This document shows, one piece after another, positions 55,228 through 64,000 of a stretch of 64,000 nt of DNA. The position numbers and the translations under genes were made by a program. The notes under the pieces are model-generated. The model was not told the origin of the DNA. It was given only the letters and a program-made list of their open reading frames with translations, and did no database searches. Origin of the DNA: Amblyomma americanum (taxonomy: Eukaryota > Arthropoda > Arachnida > Ixodida > Ixodidae); the NCBI RefSeq assembly GCF_052857255.1, contig NC_135505.1, forward strand, positions 58,151,368-58,215,367, written 5' to 3'. How positions within the stretch are numbered: position 1 is the first letter of the stretch; every line of letters starts with the position of its first letter.

Positions 55228-55464
55228 TTTGGTTTCGTTTAGGGGGGTTTAACGTCCCAAAGCGACTCAGGCGATGAGAGACGCCGTAGTGAAGGGCTCC
55301 GTTAATTTCGACCACCTGGGGTTCTTTAACGTCCACTGTCATCGCACTTTACACCGGCCTATATAATTTCGCCTACTTCGAAATTGGACCGCCGTGGCCG
55401 GGATCGAACCCGCGTCTTTCGGGCCGGTAGCCGAGAGCCGTAACCACTCAGCCACCGCGGCGGC
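55228..55464 (-). mobile_element. Ruka SINE B, copy 2
   Basis: Flanked by cctcactaagcagc (55,210-55,223) and cctcaccaagcagc (55,466-55,479), a matched target duplication inside LINE ORF1. It is the donor of the right part of the chimeric SINE in copy 1. Confidence 0.92.
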
Positions 55465-55695
55465 TCCTCACCAAGCAGCCTCCGGCTGCACCAGACTTCC
55501 ATTTCCCAGAGGTCTACTTTTCGCACACCTCTGGAAAACGCTGACAAATGAGAGGGAGTCACGCCTGCGCGATGGCTTTTGTTTTGTTTGTGATTGTTCT
55601 TTTGTGTGTTTCTCGAATAAACGCGCAGTTGCGAGCAAGCGCTTGTGTTGTTTGGTCTCCCTTGTCTGTTGTCCTAAGTGCGCTTTATATAATTT

Positions 55696-55878
55696 TTGAA
55701 AATTGAAAACTCCATGTCTGCTTCCGCGTCTGCACCGGAAGCAGTGGACACGACACCGAGACGCTCAGCGTCGGACGCGCTGAGGGTGGCCCCCATTGAA
55801 AGGCGGAGTCTTCCAGACAACCTTAAACCGAAAAGACATCCGCCAATCAAGCCGCCTGGTAAAGGCGGTGACATCTAA
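55696..55878 (+). pseudogene. C-terminal remnant of LINE ORF1, copy 2
   Basis: Counterpart of 19,147-19,329, same 60-residue frame. In this copy the upstream ORF1 is also present, which supports the assignment. Confidence 0.55.
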
Positions 55879-55919
55879 ACTCCCACTAATCTTCGCTTCC
55901 CCACCAAGGACTATGGCTT

Positions 55920-56560
55920 TAGAGAGCATTATCTAATGGATCTGCCGAGGTCTGCTTAAGAACCTGGATGACATATATAAAATACTCGCGGAATATCAAC
56001 CAAGCTTACTTTGCCTACAAGAAACACACACGAACAGAACACACACAAACTCTCTAATGAAGTACGCATTATACCGGAAGGACAGGCAAGGCAGTGTGCA
56101 CTCATCAGGTGGCTTTGCTATTCTGGTGCAGAATTCAATTGCCTTGCAATGTCTTCCACTGACGACTGAATTAGAAGCAGTGGCAATACGAACCCTAACG
56201 TTTGGTAGAATAATAACCATATGTTCCTTATATATCCCACCAGATCATCGGCTGTCGACTGATCAACTCTAAAAACTCATTGTTCAGCTTCCCGAGCCAT
56301 TCCTGTTTGTTGGTGATATTAACGCTCACCACCCACTATGTGGAGGTGCCAGAACAGATTCTCGAGGAGCGCTAATAGAAAAATTCCTGTTGACATCTGG
56401 CTCATGCATATTCTATAGAAAATAACTAACATATTTTATTTCAACACACCACTCATACACAGCGGTAGACCTTGCTATTAGCTTTCCATTGCTCTTGGCA
56501 GCTATTGAGTGGGCTGTTATTGAAAATCTGTATGGAAGTGATCAATTTCCTATTTAGCTA
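55920..56560 (+). pseudogene. LINE endonuclease remnant, copy 2
   Basis: Counterpart of 19,370-20,010. The frame 56,057-56,272 is open where copy 1 has a stop (GGFAILVQNSIAL, VAIRTLTFGRIITICSLYIP). FVGDINAHHP and YGSDQFP follow after stops. Confidence 0.78.
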
Positions 56561-56958
56561 AAATATAGAGAAAATATTAACCCGAGGGTAAATAACCCTA
56601 GGAAGTTTAAAGAACAGATTGCTGATTGGAAGATATTTCCGGAACTATCAGCATTGCCCTGTTCATCAATTACAGAACTAGGTATAGATGAATATCAGTC
56701 CCTGATCACACTGCATGTAATAAACGCTGCACAGAAGTCCATCCCACAGACATCAGGTAAAAAAGGAGAAAAACGAAGATTACAGTGGAATGCGCCGTGC
56801 AACTAAGCTCGTCACACAACTGACACACAACTACGACACACAACTGAAAAGACTTTAAGCGATCTTAAGCAAATGGCACGCGTACTCGCCGTATATCCAA
56901 ACGGTAAAGTTGGCAATCGTTTCTCTCCTCTGTAAATTCTTACACAGATACACATAAA

Positions 56959-58250
56959 GTGTACAGTAGAATAAAAGCACTAAAAGGGCGTAGTTCACAT
57001 CTAATTCCTCTTGTTAGCACTGCTGGTGGTACAATGGAGCACCGAGCAGATACACTAGGCAAGCACTTCGAATACACTTTTAGCTCAGCACTTTATACAG
57101 ATTCCTTCTTGAGATACAAGCTACCTGAGGAGCGGAAACCTCTTAGCAATAATAAAAGGACATTAGTAGGAAGATACAATAGCCCATTTACTTTACACGA
57201 GTGGAACGTTGCCTTAGGCACTTGTGGGAACTCAACAGCAGCAGGCCCTGACAGCGTCACATATGGAATGCTCAGGCACTTGCATGAAGAAACCCTTGAA
57301 ACTATCCTGTGCCTGTTTAATAAGATTTGGTCTTTTGGATGTCTTTCAAAAGCTTGGAAAGAAGCGATTATTGTCCCGGTATTAAAGCAAGGCAAATAAG
57401 CCACACTTGCGGCCAGTTATCGGCCAATTTACCAAACCAGCTGCTTATGTCAGCTCTTTGAAAAATTGATAAATCGTCGCCTTCTGCATTTTCTTGAAAT
57501 CAACGGTCTTCTTGACCAGCACCAAGCTGGATTTAGAGCTAACCGGTCAACCACTGACCAGCTCGTTGCCTTCGAATCTTACTTAAGGGACGCTTTTGTG
57601 CATAACCTGCACTGTTTATCTTTTTCTTTTATTTGGAGAAAGCTTACGATACCACATGACGCTATGGTATCATCCATGACCTGTTTGTCTTCGGTATCTC
57701 GAGAAATATGCAGTCCACCATTCAAAGTTATCTGTCTGAACGAACATTCAAGGTCCGTGTAGGAAACTCGTTATCCAAGCAGTTTATACAAAAGAACGGG
57801 GTCCCTCAAGGCGGCGTTTTTAGCTGCACTCTGTTTATAGTGAAAATGAATTCATTAAAGAGCGTCCTGCCTGGATCAATATTGTACTCCATTTATTTCG
57901 ACGATGTACAAATAAGTTACAAATCAGATAATTTGGCCTTCTGTGAGCGGCAAATTCAACTAGGAGTAAACAAAGTAGCAAAGTGGGAAGACCAAGACAG
58001 ATTTAAACTCAATTCATCAAAGACTGTAAGCGTACTCTTCACAAAAAAAAAACGCGGTATTAGACCTAAACCCGGCATCACACTTAACGGGCAGAATATT
58101 GCGGTCCAAGAAGAGCACAAATATTATGGCGTCATAGTCGAAGAAAAGCTTAAACGCATGAAATCAATAAACATTTTAAAAAGTATGTGCCACCAGTCTT
58201 GGGGTAGAGATCGAGGCTGCCTGCTGAGTCCTCTAAATAGTGTAGTTTAA
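56959..58250 (+). pseudogene. LINE reverse transcriptase, copy 2
   Basis: Counterpart of 20,432-21,720. The C-terminal part (57,708-58,250, 180 codons) stays in frame through GVPQGGVFSCTLF, the YFDD box and a thumb-like EEHKYYGVIVEEKLKRMKSI, because the A run near 58,047 has one more base than in copy 1. The stop after VLKQGK is shared. Confidence 0.88.
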
Positions 58251-58752
58251 TCACGTATAGACTACGGGTTAGTAGTGCACGAGACCGCGCAAAAAAGCAC
58301 CTTAAAATGCTCGACGTTGTGTACCACCTTGGTCTGCGGTTGGCTACTGGTGTTTCCCGTACAAGCCCATTTGCAAGTTTGTACGTTGATGCGGACGGAT
58401 GGTCACGTTTGATGGACGCGTGGTCAACGACGACGGCAATACAGAAGTATCACGTACACTACGAAGGTATTATCTCATGCTGACCATCCATGCAATGCGC
58501 TTTCGCGAAACCCAACCAGTAAACTGCTCTTTTCAAACCGACCGTCTGAAACCTCACATTTACCCATTAGAGTCGCCACACTTATCCAAGACATGAACAT
58601 ACCAGTCTCCAACATTTTGGTAACTTCTTCTAAAGACATAATTGCTCCCTGCGAGTGTATATAATTGACTGCGAGACATCTTTTCCTGAGGTTGGAGAGA
58701 ATGGGTCCCCAATTGGCATAAAACAGCATTTCCAGTCCCTGCAAGCAAAATA

Positions 58753-59208
58753 TCAGTGCACAGAGTTCTACACTGATGCTTCAAAGACATCCATCAGTTT
58801 CAATTGCAGTGCACAGTTGTCAGTTTTTTAAAACAAAAACAATGAATAGACACACAAGCATATTTACTGCGGAATATGACATGGTATTCTGTTGGCTGTT
58901 AGATTCATCCTGGAAAAGAGTCCCAAGCTCTCTTATATACCCAGATTCCTTAAATTTGATTATGGCTCTGTCTTCTCGGAAACCCTGTAAAACCCATTAA
59001 TGAATTCCCGCTTGAAATGCTTTATGTCTGCACGCGCATTGAACCTTAAAATTACAGTATGCTGGTACCAGGTCACTGTGGAAGAGATGGAAATGAAGAA
59101 GCTGATAGGCTTGCAGCATAAGCTGCCGAATTCAGTAGGATGGATATAAAACTACTTACATATCATGACCTCAGGCTATATATTAGGACTGCACTTCGCA
59201 AAGAGTGG
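58753..59208 (+). pseudogene. LINE RNase H remnant, copy 2
   Basis: Counterpart of 22,225-22,680. EFYTDASKTS and the GHCGRDGNEEADRLAA motif are present; frames are broken. Confidence 0.75.
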
Positions 59209-60065
59209 CAGCAGGATTAGGATGAAAAACAGACAACAAACTGCACACAATAAAATCAAGGATTGGGAGCTATGCCACCGAAAAACAAAATAGATTCAAA
59301 GAAATTGCTCTCTGCAGACTGAGGATAGGACATACATACGTAACACACTCACATCTGTTACAAGATACTCCGCCACACAATGCGCGAGATAAGGAGTCCA
59401 CATCTCAGTGGTCCACAGATTAATCATATGCCCCAGACTGGATATGCCAAGACTACAGCACTTTCCTCAACTTTGCACATTTAAATTACCAAAACACCCT
59501 TCATTATTTTTAGATGATCACCGCATGTTCTCGTAGGATAGAGTTTTTAAATTTTTAACTGATCTAGGTTTTTTGAGAGATTTTATATTCAAAGTAACCT
59601 CAGCACCTCCTCATTGCTGAGGAGAGTGCTGAGCTCACCAATAGCTGCCATACGCCTCGCCTCTGTTGCTCAAGCAAGGACTGTGGTTGAGGCTACGTGG
59701 CTTCGTCCTTTATATATAACTCCTGTTAGAACAAGTTTTAGGCACTATACATCATTTCAAGCCATTCCACCAGATTTTTAGGCACCCTTTTCAGACTCTA
59801 AATCCTTGGACATACCCACTACTCTTAGGCCCTATACTCCTGATTTTATTGCTTTTATCTGTACACATTTTAGCCCGGGTCGACCAAAAACCTCGTGTTT
59901 GGCGCTATTTGGTCTTAGTTGCCAAAGTTGTGTTAGTTTACATAAAAACCTAGCATCAGCATTAGGAATTTCTGAGAAAAATCATGTTATCTGATAGCGT
60001 AAAAAACTGAATTGTTCGAACTAAAATTTTTTCATATTATAAGGAAGCGAGGCATCAGAAGAAGG

Positions 60066-60139
60066 ATGAATGAATGAATGAATGAATGAATGAATGAATG
60101 AATGAATGAATGAATGAATGAATGAATGAATGAATGAAT
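60066..60139 (+). repeat. (TGAA)n LINE tail, copy 2
   Basis: Counterpart of 23,541-23,614. Confidence 0.85.
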
Positions 60140-61577
60140 GGGCTGTTTATTTAGAAAGGGAGATTCAAGGTCGATTGATGGGGAATTCGGAGAAGAAGGA
60201 TGAAGTGGAAAAAGATGAAGCCGCCGGGAATTCGCAAATGACTCGAAAGAGCAGAAAGGATATGATTACACAGGCACGCTTACAGCTTCTCAATTTCTGC
60301 GCCATGACATTGGCATTACGCACAACTTATGGCATAGGTCTCAGTTTTTCTTTTGACATTTAATCCTAACGAGGACATGGAGTTTCGAAAGAAATACTTC
60401 TCAAGGAGACAAATTAACCAGGGACGGCAATAGTCCGGGCGACTTCTTGAAACTGCGCCCTTATTTATAATCTGGAATTAAGAAAGACACTAATGGACTT
60501 CAAACTTCTTCTAATAGCTCTTTATGTAGGAAGCTGACATTTATTTGTCATTTTTCTTAATTATCTCGCGTTTTTGGAAATTTTTTTTAAGATTATAGTA
60601 TAAATTATTCATGTTTTATACACTGTCAGCGCTTCGGTTGTTGTATTTAAGCCGCAGCCACTTAACGTAGGTTCGATGTGATGCCAAAGCGAAAAGAGGC
60701 CGCTTGAAATAAGCTTCAAGCATTAATGGTGAGGTTCCAGTTCTCTCTTCTGCTGCTAAAAATGGTCGGCGCTTCTGGTTGTCTGTTTCCGGAATACTCG
60801 TTCGCCAGAACTAAATGTTTGCAAGAGATTTCAGTTCCTGACATTAACGCGCCAACATTATGTTCGGTCATAAGATACACCCTTCGGTCTCTTCTATTTG
60901 CTCTGAAACGGGCATCATCCATTCGCAATGTATAATGCCCAGGATGGTATATTTCGTTCATTCCACTTTTATACGCGTTTCAATAAATTTGACGTACTTC
61001 ATTCGCCGTAGTGAGAACATGCCTCCCTAATTTGCAAATCTTTTGGATTGTGCACAGAACAGACGAAGAAAGAAAATTTATCAAAAGAAATTATTTTAAC
61101 AAGCCGGATTGTGGATCTTCCGCAGTAGCTGGCGCGAAAGGCATCAGTATTGCCCAATATATAGTTTTAATGTGAAGTTTCTTTAAACCGCTTTGGAAGG
61201 CGCTCGTTCTTCCAATGAGAACGAATGCCGTTTACAAAATAAGAACGGCACAAATTTTTCAAGCCCTGAAAGGGACTCGCCTTTGCCGACCGCGAAAAGG
61301 GTGAAACACATCGGCATTGAGGGACAAGTGGCATGAACCAAATCTGATGTCTTGCATACTGCGATGTTGACCAGATGTCCGGGTTGCTCCCTCGCAGCTG
61401 TAAGAACCTGCTCGCAGAATGCGCCCGAGGGTGAGAGGCGAATGTTGGGGAGCAACCGATTCCAAAAGAGGCGGCGCTGAGGGAGGTCAGCTGCTACGTC
61501 AGCGGGGCACCCGCGCCGCATAAACTGGAATGGGTTTTTCGCAGAGTTTTTCGCTGCCGCTCGCCGAGGAGCCATAT
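60140..61577. other. Unassigned duplicated DNA, copy 2
   Basis: Counterpart of 23,615-25,053. A minus-strand frame of 220 codons (61,183-61,845) runs through this region and the solo LTR. No family is recognised, and the copy 1 version is interrupted. Confidence 0.4.
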
Positions 61578-61914
61578 TGTCGGGAATCTGTACTGTTTGT
61601 TCATTATTCAAAGCTGCCGGCACGCGCTTTATCGCCTTGTTTGTGATGCAAGACGCGATCAGATTTATCCCGATCGGGCGCATACAGGTGGCGCCGATTG
61701 TACGTTGTTCGTGACAGTCGTGGTAACCTTGCACGCGGTATCTCGAAGGTTCGCGATCTGCTTTAAACTGCGCACGGCCGAGAGCGGAGAGCAATCTGTT
61801 CGACGACCGCCGAGCACGTTTGTTGCTACGATGGCGCCGGGTCATTCAATTATTTGTCGGCGCAAATCAGCTTTGTATGGAGTTTCATTTGCAAGTTTTC
61901 GCTGCCTTCCTGCA
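61578..61914 (+). repeat. Solo Gypsy LTR, copy 2
   Basis: Counterpart of 25,054-25,390, same family as the LTRs at 31,487 and 35,067. The right edge is approximate. Confidence 0.7.
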
Positions 61915-62053
61915 CGACGCAGGAAGACAGTCCGCAGCTCCCCAGCGCCCATTCATAGGTTTAGCAGCGTCCCTCGGCGTACGAGCAGCTCGGCTGGTGA
62001 TCAGCAAACAAGGAGGATAAGGAGAGTAAGCTGCCGTGCTAACTGGTGATGCA

Positions 62054-62589
62054 TGTTGATTACTTGGAAGCGCAAAAAAACGGACGAGGGACGGAGTAGA
62101 GGACACAAAAAAAAGGATCGAGCGTGTGCTGTTCACCGGTGAGGCATGTGTTCCCGAAAGGATTTCACGCGTTCTGGAAAGAGGCCCCAAAATCGGCATT
62201 CAACCTAAGGTAGCCGCCCATGAACTCCTCGCCATCAAGAGGACTATTGCCTCAAAGGGGAAAAGCAAAGACCAGGAACGTTTCCAACTGGACGGAGTGG
62301 ACTGCTTAAAAAGGTGTGCTAAATATCCCATGTCGTGTAAGACTGGTTTCATTGATGTCTTTTCTGTTGTAAAATATTTTAAAGACCATTGTCTAAGCTT
62401 ACTTCAATCAGACAAAGAAGGCATGTTTGTTGTCATGCCGTATGACCTTTTTAATGAAAAAGCTCTCCAAGCGGTTCATAAAAATTTTGTGCCCGTCAAA
62501 CGGAGCCAAGCCAAAAAAGCGCTCGTGAACGTGTTTTTGTATCCTCTACTCCGTCCCTCGTCCGTTTTGGCGCTTCCTAGTAATCAACA
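62054..62589 (+). mobile_element. Palindrome-ended mini-element with Penelope-like frame, copy 2
   Basis: Counterpart of 25,530-26,064 with the same inverted arms. The frame (open from 62,126 to 62,599, 157 codons from the first ATG/CTG-type start) is still uninterrupted, with substitutions such as LHQSDKEGMFAVMPND to LLQSDKEGMFVVMPYD. Confidence 0.65.
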
Positions 62590-63163
62590 AGGAGGCTAAG
62601 TGTGCCGCGATAGCAAAGAGCGCGGGACGAAGAGAGCGGAGGTAGACGGTAGGGCGGCAACCAGTAGGCAGGCAGCGTGGCGGCGACCCGCTAAGAGATG
62701 GCGCCAGAGTGCGCGGGCCTTCTTCCGCGCGTCCGATATCGGTTGGTGGACCACAGTGCGCTGCCCGAACTGTAACCGCAGAGCCGCCTCCGTCCGGCGC
62801 TGCGTGTTCCTTCGGGGTCGCCTATAGTTCAGGTACCGCCGCAGCTGCGCTAAAAAATTGCGCTGCCGAACAGTGCAATCGTCAACGAATTTATTATTCT
62901 CTAAGGTGCAGTCTAAGACAGTGTGTGTATTTAGAGGGGGGAGTGAGAGCCCGTAACCGAGCGACTGGAACAGGAGGGCCACTTCAGAGGGGCCGTAGGC
63001 TGGTAGTTTACGACATCTGTTTTCGTCTGCTCTTCGCGTGCACTCGGACCTCCTGCGTGCGTTTATTAACAAACAAAAAGGACTCAGAAACGAAAGCAGA
63101 TTGCGGATACAGCTACATGAGGCTATGATTTATACATTACTTTCGTGGGCCAAGGCCATCAGG
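62590..63163. other. GC-rich unassigned duplicated DNA, copy 2
   Basis: Counterpart of 26,065-26,640. No gene recognised. Confidence 0.4.
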
Positions 63164-64000
63164 AAAAGAAGTCTACTAGCCATGTAGAACCAGAAATTTT
63201 GGGGGAATTATAAAAAAAACTTATTTCTTAGCTTAAACTGCTGGTGTAGAAAGAACTTCTAGAAAGAAAGGTTTAGTACGCGCAAGGTAGCCTGGCAGAC
63301 TCTATTTCTCAAAAAATATTGGCTTCTAAATTCCTTTAAAAGCATGCTATTTAAAATATTTTACCAAAAATAATAGAGGGAACAAATAAATGCGGGCTAA
63401 AATGTTTCCTTCTGCCCTAAAGGAACTGGCGTTTGCCCGCTCCTGAATAATGCTTAGAGAAAGTTTCACGGTCATTGCTTGCTTACAAGTGCTGCGCAAG
63501 CGATTATCGAACTTCGATTTTCACGGGTATTTTACTCAATGAAATGCCTTGTATGTCGAAATTTTCGAGCTGATGTTCGAGCATTGAAAAATCGATCGAC
63601 ATAGTCTCATTGTTAACAATTCATCTACCAGCTATTTATGCTGCAATACTATTTTCTTTTTAATAAATAGGTCTTGTTCATTATGCTTTTATTTTTTCGT
63701 TTTGGTTGTCAGTATTCGTACTACTCACTAAGCTGTGTCACTCGACATCTTGTTCTGATGTTTCTTCAATAACCTGTTCGGTCTTCATAGTATACAGCCT
63801 GATGGTCAATAAGGAAGGAAGCAGGAAATTCCTTAGACATTTGATGTTGTTTAAATAGGACTATGTTCATCTAGACATTTGGCCTTTATATCAGTGTATA
63901 GCGGTACTTACCACAATAGCAATATTCCATGGCTAGTACTAACCCGAAGCTGCCATTCATCATTTCTGTTTGTCTTCTTTTTAGAAGTAGCGCCGCCGCT
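63164..64000. other. 5' flank of a presumed second secreted peptide gene
   Basis: Matches 26,641-27,480 to the last base, including the acceptor-like tttgtcttctttttag (63,971-63,986). In copy 1 the start codon lies 41 bases past the matching end point, so the coding exon of copy 2 would begin about base 64,041, outside the window. Confidence 0.6.

Larger units (their letters stand above)
54095..60139 (+). mobile_element. I-type LINE with two inserted SINEs, copy 2
   Basis: The fuller version of the element at 18,600-23,614. It retains the ORF1 middle with zinc knuckles, and it contains SINE A (54,166-54,410) and SINE B (55,228-55,464), each with its own target duplication. Endonuclease, RT, RNase H and (TGAA)n tail follow. 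Stops are still frequent, so it is inactive. Confidence 0.82.
40636..64000 (+). repeat. Copy 2 of the large direct segmental duplication
   Basis: Homologous to 1-27,480. It lacks the young Gypsy element of copy 1, keeps a 240 bp LTR-like block at 42,115-42,355 that copy 1 lost, and keeps LINE ORF1 sequence at 54,411-55,227. The match is still running at the last base of the window, so the duplicated unit extends to the right. Whether 27,481-40,635 is also repeated beyond the window cannot be judged. Confidence 0.95.

Noticed and set aside
61183..61845. 220-codon minus-strand frame in copy 2
   Set aside because: It crosses a solo LTR antisense, the copy 1 counterpart is interrupted, and no domain is recognised.

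Overview
This window is eukaryotic and most likely from a hard tick (Ixodida). The main evidence is several copies of a tRNA-headed SINE that I recognise as the tick family Ruka. With it are Gypsy LTR elements, Penelope-like elements with a GIY-YIG domain, and I-type and CR1-like LINEs of the kind that crowd tick genomes. There is no operon structure and no prokaryotic gene. Almost all long open frames are decayed transposon genes.

Layout: the window is dominated by a direct duplication. Bases 1-27,480 recur in the same order and orientation at 40,636-64,000. The offset shifts stepwise with indels (about 40,635 at the start, 35,515 after the LTR element, 35,495 in the middle, 36,549 after a SINE, 36,520 at the end). 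Each copy holds, in order: an LTR-like segment, a (TA)n run, a minus-strand Gypsy relic interrupted by a TIR element with a long hairpin, a plus-strand Gypsy RT fragment, an unidentified coding-like segment, SINEs, a CR1-like endonuclease fragment, a Penelope endonuclease fragment, a cluster of short repeats, a long I-type LINE ending in (TGAA)n, a solo LTR, a palindromic mini-element with a Penelope reading frame, and AT-rich flanking DNA. Copy 1 alone carries a nearly complete young Gypsy element (1,496-6,576). Copy 2 alone keeps about 1,054 bp containing LINE ORF1 zinc knuckles; copy 1 lost this by recombination between two SINEs.

The single-copy spacer (27,481-40,635) contains the only convincing host gene: a two-exon gene for a 94-residue secreted cysteine-rich peptide (exons 27,521-27,574 and 29,120-29,350, GT-AG intron, polyA signals). 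The upstream flank of this gene is repeated at the very end of the window, so a second copy of the gene probably starts just past base 64,000. The spacer also holds an old Gypsy element that lacks its RT (about 31,487-35,293) and about 5 kb of AT-rich DNA in which I recognise little.

How the parts fit: the window looks like a locus of tandemly duplicated small secreted-protein genes embedded in transposons. Shared inactivating mutations in both copies date most transposon decay to before the duplication. Copy-specific insertions and deletions came after it. A misassembled pair of haplotypes is an alternative that sequence alone cannot exclude.
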